25,692 nt of DNA, taken from the NCBI GenBank assembly GCA_000969725.1, contig JXSR01S022847.1. One strand, written 5' to 3'. This stretch comes from Ophiothrix spiculata. Its lineage: Eukaryota > Echinodermata > Ophiuroidea > Amphilepidida > Ophiotrichidae. The notes beneath the pieces are model-generated. The model ran no database searches. It had not been told where the DNA came from and saw only the letters and a program-made list of their open reading frames with translations. Of this stretch, positions 1 to 10,400 are shown in pieces. Position numbers and translations under genes: made by a program. Position 1 is the first letter of the stretch. Every line of letters starts with the position of its first letter.

Positions 1-159
1 ATATGTGTACCGCCGCGGCAAAAGGGTCCAGTTGTCGGCTCGTACATGTTGCTCCTTGTAGCATATCTAATGTACGGTATTTGTATACATCAGATATTCT
101 ACAATGAGCAACATGTAGGAGTCGACAACTGGACCCTTTTGCCGCGGCGGTACACATAT
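1..159. repeat. Long hairpin with 37-bp perfect outer arms
   Basis: Positions 1-37 are the exact reverse complement of 123-159, running from ATATGTGTACCGCC to AGTTGTCG. Inner arms 43-61 and 99-117 pair with one mismatch, and 63-68 pairs with 92-97. The loop is about 69-91. The arms start at the first base of the window, so the repeat may extend further left. This is probably a foldback or MITE end rather than a functional RNA. Confidence 0.85.
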
Positions 160-370
160 TTTGCCAAGATGTGATGTAACATCAGCAAAAACTTGAATGA
201 CCTAAGTTTAAGTTGATCCCCATGCTGAAATAAAAATGGCGACATGTCCGGGACCTCGTCTCTAAATCTATGGTTGAACCATTCTGTAATATGATTAAAT
301 TCCTTAAATCAGTGTGGATTTGTTCCATGGCAAATCCCCACATACTGTAATGCAAAGACACACTTAATTT

Positions 371-862
371 AGGTATTCAAACACGTTAAAGAGCTGTTCA
401 TCGCCAATCAACAACGATGCATCCATGCATATTTTTATCGCGCGAGGGTGGCTTTAAAGTATCTATGTCTATGCGATGAACAACTCTTTGGCGTGTTTGA
501 ATACCTTTCAACAACGAAAATATTCCTGAAAATGTATGATTAAATTCTAAACGTTTTCAATTTAACAGATAGGCCTACTCATCTTCAAAAAATATTTAGC
601 ATAATCTGAAGCAGTGCTAGTTTTGTGAATGTTTGTTGTTGTGATGTTTTCAATTTTTCGCAAGCACCGACCGGGCTTTTGCATGAACTAAAAGTGACCA
701 ACGCGCGATGAGCAGTGCGCCGACTTACGTGTACTACGTAAACGCACCTCTGTGTACACTGTGCCTTGCGTGACGCGCTGATATGAATATCAACTGTGGA
801 TTCATCACGAATCAACCACGGCGCGATCCCGTATAAGAAGATACAGCGAGTTGTTGAATATT
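371..862. repeat. Interspersed repeat family R1, intact copy
   Basis: The whole segment matches a second copy at 5945-6247 plus 7977-8172. The 5' part is a hairpin (371-506) with arms AGGTATTCAAACACG and CGTGTTTGAATACCT. The element ends GAGTTGTTGAATATT, whose complement resembles the start (AATATTCAACAAC), so it has imperfect terminal inverted repeats. It contains the octamer TAGGCCTA. There is no coding capacity, and it is most likely a non-autonomous DNA transposon. Confidence 0.75.
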
Positions 863-1938
863 ACCATCAAATTTAATTATGTTAAAATGGCAACACTGTA
901 ACTGGTCTTTTACAGGCATCCAGTGTTGTCCTTTGAATGATTCATGTGACTGACTGTGAGTGGCATTGATAATGAAACAGTAGCTTATAGTCTTCCTTTC
1001 TTTTGAGAGAGGGTTTCTCAATTATTACTCCTCATGTGACCAATTCCAGATTAATTTTTTTTCTTAGGGCATGATCACACCCGGCCAATTTGCTGTAGGC
1101 ACGTGGATGTTTTATCGGAACATCTATGAACACAAGTTATGTGAAATGCATCATATACATTGATAAAGTACAGCCTTGAAATTGTGGCCAATATCCTACT
1201 TTCGATCTACTATACTATAAACATTGAAGTATGCAACAAGCAATTAACTCCGCTCGCAAAAGCGTGCACGATTTGCTGAATTTTTTTTCAGCGTAACCTA
1301 TAAAAATGTCTGTAAAAAACCTACAAAACGGAATTAGTCTAAAATTTGCCTGCAAGCGCCTGATACGAAGAGGTTTCTAGCGCCATCATCAATTTTGGCA
1401 AGAAGAATAATCCTTGCGATCTACAGCTATCATAAGTGAGGGGCTGTGATGCTCTGAGGGGCTTTCCCTCCAAATAGGACGTTCTGTGAAAAAGAAATTC
1501 TGGAGTGAAAGAGTTAAGACTGTGTTATGAGATGTATAGCATATTACTTGTATTCTACAACATTGTGAACTGGTAGTTTTGTATTTTGTAAGAGAATAAT
1601 ATAATTGGTTATGATTGATTACGACCAAATCACTGGGGTTTTTTTGTACAAGGATCGTTCATGATTTTGGTATATTTTTTGGCTAATTTTGTTGCTACCA
1701 CATGGACAAACATTGAACGGCATAAGTTAATTTGAATAGTCAGCAAGATTTGATGTGGTTATTATTCGAAAAGTACAGACAAATTTATTTCCCCGTATGG
1801 TTATATTGGTATATATGCGTTAATTGGCTGTTTATAGAGTTTATGTAGCATGGTCTTTTTTCCATCATTTATACTTTTTATAGTAAAAATCATGTGGTAC
1901 AATAGTATACAAATACAACACGGCATAGAGGGAAGTAG
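863..1938. other. No recognisable feature
   Basis: This is AT-rich single-copy-looking DNA. Short open frames on the minus strand lack splice context and protein-like composition. I see nothing to annotate. Confidence 0.5.
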
Positions 1939-2040
1939 TGAAAATTACTGAATCCCAAGGTGTTGGATGCGTGTGACTACTCCCCGACGCGAAGCAGAGG
2001 GAAGTAGTCACACGCAGGGATCAGGAATTTTCAATAATTC
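1939..2040. repeat. Hairpin repeat
   Basis: Inner arms GCGTGTGACTACT (1969-1981) and AGTAGTCACACGC (2003-2015) are perfect. Outer arms around TGAAAATTACTGAATCC and GGATCAGGAATTTTCA pair imperfectly. The spacer is GC-rich (CCCCGACGCGAAGCAGAGGG). Confidence 0.65.
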
Positions 2041-2058
2041 TTAAAATAAACCATGTTG

Positions 2059-2337
2059 CATTTGTTTTACAATACCTCATAAATATTTCACTGAATGTGG
2101 TGTTAACACATAAAAATGTTCATTCTTCTTGGTCACCGTATGAATTCTAACTGATAAGTAATATGATTACGGGGGTGCGATAGTAGAGGTGTGATAGTTT
2201 TTCAATTTTTTCCCTGTGCGGGCATTATGCGCACTTGGAGAAGTAGGCAAAATAATGTCATGCGCATCAGGTTTAACTGACCAATTGTATTTTGTGGTTT
2301 CCTAATAAATATTTATGAGGTATAGTAACAACAAATG
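2059..2337. mobile_element. MITE with ~28-bp terminal inverted repeats
   Basis: The left end CATTTGTTTTACAATACCTC continues into ATAAATATTT. The right end, reversed, reads CATTTGTTGTTACTATACCT and continues the same way. The 17-bp core ATACCTCATAAATATTT is perfect in both arms. The interior is non-coding. No clear target-site duplication was seen. Confidence 0.65.
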
Positions 2338-2924
2338 ACACAGAACACAATAGTGCAATATAAATAATGTAATTTATTTCAATACACTTATACAAAAATT
2401 CAACATGTGAAATATTTTAAAATAAACCTACATATGCACATAAATACTTTTGTGGTGTTTTGTTCTATTCTATTTTACTGGATTTTACAAGTTTATTTAT
2501 CAAAAGCATTTCACAGAGTTTATTAAAACTGCTTGGGGCACTCACATAGATCCCTTTTGAGGCAAGTACAACATTTTGGCTCCAACTACAGTAGGCCAAT
2601 TTGACTGTATTTCAGTTCACTAGACCCATAAAATCAGTTTCAACGGTCCATTTTTTGCACACAGTCAGTTTGTTGGACATGTCTACTATTTTTAAAGTTT
2701 AGTGCCCCCAGGGAGTTCAAACTTGGGGTACGTGTACTCTGGTAGCACTTGTAGACCGTAAGGGCCCTAGCTAGCTGTCAACCTTTTTTCAGAATTGGTT
2801 TTTGCTTTGTAACTCAGCAACGGATAATTAAATTCAAATAAAGTATACATTTCTAGAAGCGGCTTTGCATACTCAACATGATGGTCAGGTTATTTTTGGA
2901 CCAAAATGCGTAATTTTGGACCTA
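2338..2924. other. No recognisable feature
   Basis: AT-rich sequence without convincing open frames, splice signals or repeats that I can match elsewhere in the window. Confidence 0.5.
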
Positions 2925-3350
2925 GGGTTCAAAAATCATGTTTCTGGGCCCAACATTTTACGGGAAAGCCAACTAAATTTTGCTTTCAAGTTGGTAAAAT
3001 TTTGAACCATTTTACTTTTTAGAATCTAGTAAATTAAAGCAATATCTAGGAAGTTAACGCTTTTCTCAAATTTTTGATTTTTATCTTATTTTTGGAAATA
3101 TTGCCAAAAATAGGTCAAAAAATGTCATATTTTGCCAATTATGGTGTCAGGAGTGGGATTTTTTGACATTTTTGGACCAATATCATGACAATATCTTATA
3201 AACTAAGTAAAAAATAAAAATAAAATAAAAAATGCGTTCCTAGATATTACTTTCAAGGTTCTAAAAAGTTCAAAATTTTACTAAAGCAAAGTTTAGTTAG
3301 CTTCACGTAAAATGTTGGAAACAAAGGGTCCTTAATTGTGATTCTTGTAA
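2925..3350. repeat. Large foldback repeat
   Basis: The left arm, from CCAACATTTTACG (2949) through TATCTAGGAA (~3050), pairs with the right arm from TTCCTAGATATT (~3236) to CGTAAAATGTTGG (3318). Weaker pairing extends to about 2925 and 3350. The spacer holds a second inverted motif (GGTCAAAAAATGTCA and TGACATTTTTGGACC). It is non-coding. Confidence 0.7.
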
Positions 3351-3372
3351 CCTGTCAAGAAGAACCAGGGAA

Positions 3373-3508
3373 CAGAGATGCCACTAATTAGTATCACTAA
3401 AAAATCCTGAAAATGCGCATAACTTTTGCCAAAAAAAGCTGAAAAAGGGCTGAAAATAAAACCGGTAAATCTGGAGTACAAAAAAAATTCTGAAAAGTGG
3501 CATCTCTG
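3373..3508. mobile_element. Short MITE with CAGAGATGCCAC ends, copy 1
   Basis: The 12-bp terminal repeats CAGAGATGCCAC (3373-3384) and GTGGCATCTCTG (3497-3508) are perfect. The interior (AAAAAATCCTGAAAATGCG, AAGCTGAAAAAGGGCTGAAAA) matches the larger copy at 13823-14233, which carries an extra palindrome. Confidence 0.75.
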
Positions 3509-3803
3509 GAGAATATTAGGCAAAGCTGATGCATGGGCATTGGTTCTTGAGGATTCCTTTACCTCATATTCTGATCAAGCTTAATGTGGTCCTCTTCAAG
3601 ATATGAGGTGGTTTTTTTTATCTATTCGGTCATTTTGGTGAAATCCTTAGTACTGATGGAAATTAAGTTCAAAATCTGTTTCAATTCTGTTGTTTTCCCA
3701 CATGCTAACAGTGTGGTACTTGGGTTGCAATTATTTAATAAAAGTTTCAATTTTTAAAACTTTACATGTATTCTTTTCTCCGGATTTTGACCAATGTTTT
3801 GAA

Positions 3804-3880
3804 TTTCATGCCAAATAAGGTCAAAAAATGACCAAAAATTGAAAAAAAAAGTGAATTTTTGACCATATTTGGCATGAAAA
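3804..3880. repeat. Hairpin repeat
   Basis: ATTTCATGCCAAATA...GGTCA on the left pairs with TGACCATATTTGGCATGAAAAT on the right, around a purine-rich centre. It shares the GGTCAAAAAATG motif with the foldback at 2925-3350. The following stretch to about 4060 has more TTTGGTCAAAAATCA-type motifs. Confidence 0.6.
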
Positions 3881-4075
3881 TAAAAAAAAAGGCCTTAATC
3901 CTAAAAAATAAAAATGACGCAATAGCTGAGTGGGTGTTTTAAATTAAAATTCCCATTCTGAAGTCATTTTTCAAAAATGTCATTTTTAGCCTAAATGGCC
4001 AAAAAAATTTGTTTTTTTGTGATTTTTGGTCAAAAATCAACATCCTTGTGAAAATTTCTTTCTGGTAAATGTACT

Positions 4076-4081
4076 TTTATT
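4076..4081 (-). promoter_or_regulatory. Candidate polyadenylation signal AATAAA
   Basis: AATAAA on the minus strand lies about 220 nt past the stop codon of the CEP290-like gene and just past the duplicated exon. The position suits a 3' end, but the region is AT-rich and chance hexamers are likely. Confidence 0.35.
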
Positions 4082-4166
4082 AACTTTAAGCACTTTGTTA
4101 AAAAGTTATGGTACAAAATAAACGTTCAAAAACGTAAAATTGAGTAACATGCTTTCCTCAAGTGTC

Positions 4167-4285
4167 TACGTCGTCTTCGTTTATTTGGTGATTCGTTTTC
4201 CTTTTTACTGAATTGGTATGGCACACCAAACTGGTTGCACATTTCTTTAAGTGTCTCTTCATTATCTTTGTTAATTTGGTAGATT
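4167..4285 (-). pseudogene. Partial tandem copy of the CEP290-like terminal exon
   Basis: This segment aligns with about 4322-4445, the 3' part of the terminal exon. Shared landmarks are TGCAACCA(A/G)TTTGGTGTGCC and AAATAAACGAAGACGACG on the minus strand. Read in the same frame it gives NKDNEETLKEMCNQFGVPYQ, then FSKKENESPNKRRRRR, and runs to its own TGA with no internal stop. Differences from the parent exon are mostly conservative (KK to KE, ENKS to ENES). No obvious polypyrimidine tract and AG precede it, so it probably sits in the 3' UTR. An alternative terminal exon is possible. Confidence 0.65.
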
Positions 4286-4298
4286 AATGACGAGGCAA

Positions 4299-4487
4299 CT
4301 ATCTTGTAAGCGAGCGTGAGCGTGTTCGTCGTCTTCGTTTATTTGGCGATTTGTTCTCCTTATTACTGAATGGATATGGCACACCAAATTGGTTGCACAT
4401 CTTTTTGATTGTTCTCTCATATTCCTTGTTTAATTTAGCAGACTGTTGGAGAGCGTACTTCAAATCTTCTATTTCTTCAAAGAATCC
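4299..4487 (-). CDS. CEP290: CEP290-like terminal exon with stop
   Basis: The acceptor is TTAAACACAG|GGATTC, phase 0, and the exon is 189 nt ending in TAG at 4301-4299. It encodes GFFEEIEDLKYALQQSAKLN, then a helix, then MCNQFGVPYPF and a basic tail (ENKSPNKRRRRTRSRSLTR). FFEEIEDLKY is the strongest single piece of evidence for CEP290 identity. The acidic end of vertebrate CEP290 is replaced by an Arg/Ser-rich end. The intron before it (4488-8231, about 3.7 kb) holds a tandem duplication and nested transposons. A diverged copy of this exon lies immediately downstream. Confidence 0.83.
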   Translation of the reverse strand, partial: GFFEEIEDLKYALQQSAKLNKEYERTIKKMCNQFGVPYPFSNKENKSPNKRRRRTRSRSLTR

Positions 4488-7400
4488 CTGTGTTTAAAAG
4501 ATAAGAAATACAATTTTTAGGAAACATATACATGCTTCACATCAAAATGACTACTGAGTTCCCATCATGGATATAGTATAAATAAATCAATTAATTTATA
4601 CATGTTCAAATTATATAGCATTTTTTATGATAAGTTAAAAATAAAGGTTCGTCTCAGCTCCTTAAGGTAAAAACCTATGCACTATGAGTTTTGTTTTTAC
4701 AGTCAAAAAATGCTTTGTCAATTTGCAATTTCCTTTATTCTTTTCTTTTAGGCCAACTTCAATCTTTTTTTCTTAAAAACAGAAGAAATATAACTGAAAC
4801 TCTCAAAACCTTAAGCTCCTTAAGGTAAAAACCTATGCATTATGAGTTTTGTTTTTACAGTCAAAAAATGCTTTGTCAATTTGCAATTTCCTTTATTCTT
4901 TTCTTTTAGGCCAACTTCAATCTTTTTTTCTTAAAAACAGAAGAAATATAACTGAAACTCTCAAAACCTTACAACAAGTGATATATTCTAGATTTTGAAA
5001 TTGATGCATTAAGGTAGATAAGACAAACCACTAGAATACAGTCAGCTACCTGAAAAATGTCCAGAGTAGACTCAGAGCACCAAATGGCAGGACTAAAAAT
5101 TTGGCGAGAATCCATTATCGCAGAGATTCCCCAGAAGATTTTGCGAGAATCCAAATTAATAGATTCTCGTTAAGTTAGTAGAATACACTGTGTATGAATG
5201 TAAAAGAATCAAAAGATTCTGGCAAAGATTCTCCCTTCGTAGATTTACGAGAATCCAATAAGATTATATTCTCGCAGCCTTGAACGAATTTCTACCCCTG
5301 AATGGTGCTGTTTTACTCTATCCCAATAATTATCCATATCATATAAGGCTGAGGTTTACTAAACTATATTAGAGATTCAATGTCTTGCCCATGGTCTTAC
5401 TCCTTTAACAGGGTTGAACTCAAATAATATTGTTAAAGAGTCATGCACTGCATGGTTTACTTCTAAGGCACACCAGATACCCCCCCCCCCAAAAAAAAAT
5501 GGTAATTCCATTTCTGTTAGTTGGCTTTTATGTTATATAAAGATACTACTGGGATAATACTTGCTGCAAAATTGGGATGGCTCTCCTCGAAAAGGGGGAC
5601 TTTGCGACAGAACATTTTTCAAGAAACTGGTGAATATAGACAGCAAAAAATAAAGAATATAATAGAATTTCCAGCAGATTTTCTGTTGTAAAATTTGATT
5701 GCCTTGATCACTTTCAACACGTAAGGTGTCATTTTAAAGCTTAGACAATGCTGTAACAGATGAAATGATAAAATCAAAATTGATATCATCTTGCAAAGTC
5801 CACCCTTTTGGGTGAGCCATCACAATTTTATTATCATGAGAAGGTTGAGTTTGGCACTTGACAAATATTAAATATTACATCATTGTGACATTACAACCAA
5901 CCACAATCACAATAGAGAGTCAGAAACAGTTGAATTGTGCATTTAGGTATTCAAACATGCCACAGAGTTGTTCATCACGAATCAGCAACAATGCATCCAT
6001 GCGTCTGCATATTTTTACCGCGCCAGGGTGGCTTTAGCCACCCGAGTGTGATAAAAATACGCCGATGCATCGGATGCAGAGTTGTTGATTCGCGATGAAC
6101 AACTCTGTGGCGTGTTTGAATACCTTTCAGCAACGAAAATCTTCCTGAAAACGTATGAATTAAATTTTAAATGTTTTCAATAAAAATAACAGATAGGCCT
6201 ACTCATTTTCATAAATATATTTAGCAAAATCTGAAGCAAAGTGCTAGCAGGGCCCTGTTTCTCTCGCGTTTCTCCTGAAGCCATTGCTGTTACCATATTT
6301 GGTAGTCATTAAGGTGTCATTAAGATTACATGGGCGGGGTCTGTCAATCAAATGTGCAACCATGCGCAGAACATTGCGCATGGGAATTCCTGTGTGTGTG
6401 ACTTGAAATCAATTCGTTTTTCCCCACCTGGGGTGTTGAAATCGTAAACAACCAGAACCAGAAATCTTTAAGCTTTATCAGCGCAGGTCAGCCAATTTCA
6501 AATGGAAATTTCACTCTTTGGGCCGTATGCATAAAAAATAGTAAATACTATTTACTTTAAATTTCGAGTATTTACTACCATATGTATGCATAAAGTGTAG
6601 TAAATACTATTTACTCTACCTTTTACTGATAGTATTTACTCAAGCACTTTTACTTGAAAGGTAGTAAATACTTACATTGATATGCATAAAAACAAGTATT
6701 TACTAGAGTTTACCAAGTAAATACTTACATATTTCAAGGTACCTAAAGAGCTACCTTGACAGTTTACTAGCTCGATTTTGATGAATTAAAACAAATTTAT
6801 GGAGATTCCAAGTAGAAAGCAGAAAGGGTAAAAGCAAAGAAGAGTTTATTAAAATACAATTTAACATGGTTTGTTGAAGTTTTGAAGGAAACGTGCCACA
6901 GATAGGTGATCATTTTGTTGGTGATCGATTTACATGATTATGGCAGTATGTAACTGGTTTTCTTTGTAAATACTCTATTCTGATATGGGTGAGGGTACGG
7001 TGTGATCCTTGACTAACCATCCCGTATCAGGTTAAAATGAGCATCAAATGTTTTTATGGTTGCGCACATTCGCACAAATGTTTCTATGATTACACGAAAG
7101 GGTGTTTTTGGCGTACGCATTATAGGTTTGTTTTAAGTCGCTTGAGTGATTTTAGAGACGCATATATGAGCAAGTCTTCTTTTGGTTACAAGCTTACACA
7201 AAAGTGTGTTTTTTTGGATGCACGCATATTGATTTGAGAGTTGCGCACACGCGCGAAAATGTTTAATTTGTTGTGCGCGTGTTTTTGTAATGCGTGGTAA
7301 GTGTTTGAGGTGTTTTAGGTTGAGTAAGTGTGTTTTACGGTTGCACATCTACGCACAATTGTTTTAACAATTGAGCACGTACGTGCAAGTGTTTCTTGAG

Positions 7401-10400
7401 ATGCGTGCATGCGCGTTAGTTGTTTTTAAGGTTGCACAAGTTGATTAAAAGCTCTCCCGATCCCTTTTCAAGCGCCTTAAGCTATCGCCATGCTTTGTTT
7501 CACTGTAGTTTTAGACCCAACGATTAAGTAAGTACTAGTTAGTACTAGTATTTACTTTGCAGTAAAAGTAAAAGATTATGCATATCAAATCAAGTAAATA
7601 CTTTTACTTTTACTCTTACTTTACTATTACTTTTACTTCTTACTTGAAGTATTTACTTATTTTTTATGCATACGGCCCTTTGTGTTGGTGAGCTTATAGT
7701 ACCATCAGCCAACAGTTGTTCAGAATTAGTGTATCTAATGCTGTATGGGTCTGGTTCTATTTATTTTTCATTTTTATTGCACTGAAATTCAAGAGAATTT
7801 CCAGAACATTTTGTTGACAAAATCAGCTAAAATCGGGCATACTAATGAGCTTGTACATGATTGGTTGAATACATAATTAAATTTGTGACGTCGAATTACA
7901 AATTTGCGCTGAAGCTTCATTTTTACCGTTGGCAAGGTATACCAGATTCCTATCCCGAATTTATCTATTATCCCTGGTGCTAGTTCATGAATGTTTACTT
8001 CTTTGACGGTTTCAATTGTTCCCAAGCACTGGGCTTTTGCATGTACCCTATACGCACTTCCGTAAACGCAGTGCCGTGCGTGATGCGCTAATTTGAATAT
8101 CAACTGTGGATTCATCACGAATCAACAATAGTACGTTCCTGTTTAAGGAGATACAGTGAGTTGTTGAATATTTAAGAATCACAATATGATATACTTGTTT
8201 GAAATCATCAAAAAGAAAAATCTTCACCTACCTCATCTAAAGCTCCAAGCTCTTTCTTCATTTTACGCTTTTCCCTTGCCAGACGGTCTCGCTCTTTAGT
8301 AACTTCTTCCAATTCTGACTTTAGATCTGAATAAAAATGACAAAAGGTAAAATGAACTCTGCAAAATGAAATACTTAATTTAGCCGCTGACCTAGATTCA
8401 TGGTTAGGTTTTTATTATCCCTATGGGACATACTTCTAGAATAATCAAGGAATTCAACTATGGGATGACCATCATCTTGGAATGTCACTCATGAAGGATG
8501 TATTATTGTACCACCAGCATTTATTGGTGTGCCAAACTCAAGATGCTTAAATGAAAATGCAGGACAAAGGACATAATCTGGCTCACGGTAATGCGCAACA
8601 AACTAACACAATCTATAAGTAAAATAAACTACAAGCTGTCTATAAGTCAAACCAAGATCAATCTGCCTAGCTATTGGGACTCTTTCTGAATAAATCCGGA
8701 GGTAGAATAACTCCATGAAATATAACAAAATGGGAGCAAGGAGTTTCCCTTTTTTGAATTCCCTGAGTCAAATATTTCAATATGATGTGACCAAGTCAAA
8801 TTACTATCAAAAATAATACCAAGGTATTTAAAGTGATCAACTTTTTCTATAGATACACCATCAAACAACAAAGATATGTTACAGAACTTGTTCACGTTAT
8901 GAGTTGATCCAAAAGCATGAATTTAGTTTTGGTGAGATTGAGTGTAAGCTTGTTAGCTTTGGATCACTTTGCAATATTACACATGTGTAAACTGGCAAGT
9001 TTTCTGTGATTTAAAATGCTAAATTCTGTGATTTTCCGGGATGCGATTTCACATGGGGAAGAATATGTTACATGTACGAGAAAATACACAGAATAAGCCA
9101 AGCCTAGTAAGAAATGGACAACAAAAAAGTTAAGTTGTTTTAAAGTTGATATCTTATCTGGAGCCAAGATTTGGTTGTATATAAAGATGCACTATATACA
9201 AATACTATTTTACACAAACCAAATTGACACAAAGCATGTGTACATGTTTTCAAGATCACGTTAATGACAAAATTTGATCCATGATTGGTAACAAAAAAAA
9301 CCAAAACAAATTTAACCCCACACCTAAATGATAAATTGTGCTGAATCTTTTATCTCCTCTTTAAATGGCAAGCCTACCTCTTATATGGACATTTGCTTTA
9401 GGTTAGTATTTTTTATTAGTTTTAGACAAACCTTCCTACCTAATGAATTATCCAGCGGTGACATGCTGCTTGTTCTTGACCGTCGCATACGTCGTCTCCT
9501 GGCAGGTGTGGCTGCTTCAAATAGTCGTAATTGCTCCTTGGATCGCCCAAGCTGACGATCTAATTCCTGTATACGTAACTGTTATAGAAGACAAACACAA
9601 AGTAAGTATATTTGATGTGACAATAATTGTGTCGGTAATAAAAATCAGAGGAGATAGAGAACAATACCAGCATAGACTTGGCCAACTAAAAGTTTCTATC
9701 TCGTGACTATATAGGATACGTACACTGTACATTATACTTTACATAAAAGCTAACTGAAAAGATTATATACTTCATGAATTTTTCTTTAAAAATCCTTTCA
9801 TTTTAGAAACTCACAACATACTTTTGATTTTAGTAATTATCTTTAATATACAAGAAGAAACAACACCAAAAGTGGTTATTTTAAAAGGCCATCTTAAAAG
9901 AGAAATGAGAAGTCATTCCTTAACAGGAGAGTGGTTCGATCTTTGTCACAACTCAACCCCTGTTATGTAAGTATTCTGAGCTATCTCTTATACAAGCCAT
10001 CCAAAGGATCATATGTATGTTAGGCAACAGTGGCACTGGTTGTAATGCTGTGATTGTAACTCCAATGTTTGAGTTGTTTTAGTTCACATTCTACTGCTTG
10101 ATGTAAGAGAATACATATCTGTATCTCCTTCGCTAAGGTTTTTCAGCTGGCGCCAATTCTAGCAATTTTGACAAAGTTTTAAAAGAGGTGTTTACTAAGG
10201 TTTCTGTCGACATGTCTTAAAAACATATCTCGACAACTGGGCAAGTGAAATTTTATAAAAATGTACGTTTAATTGTCAATTTATGGCTGTTTATTAGCAG
10301 TTGAGCTTTAAAGTGTTGCATAAATAATTTAATGGTTATTAGTTCAAAATCATGAGCTGAGGCTGAAAATTGGCCGAAATTAATGAAGCAAGAAAAAAAC

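Larger units (their letters stand above)
6248..7976. mobile_element. CAGGG...CCCTG non-autonomous DNA transposon (hAT-like)
   Basis: The limits are set by comparison with the intact host repeat. The ends are CAGGGCCCTG and TTATCCCTG, sharing only CAGGG as inverted termini, and 7-bp GTGCTAG duplications flank it. Short CAGRG-type ends with 7-8 bp duplications are typical of hAT elements. After removing the nested element at 6521-7677 it is about 570 bp. No transposase frame was seen. Confidence 0.65.

Noticed and set aside
7030..7440. CRISPR-like or functional tandem array
   Set aside because: Units are irregular and diverged without uniform spacers, and sit inside a eukaryotic DNA transposon.
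7789..8118. 109-codon minus-strand open frame
   Set aside because: It spans the boundary between the hAT-like insert and repeat R1; the homologous R1 copy at 371-862 does not keep it.
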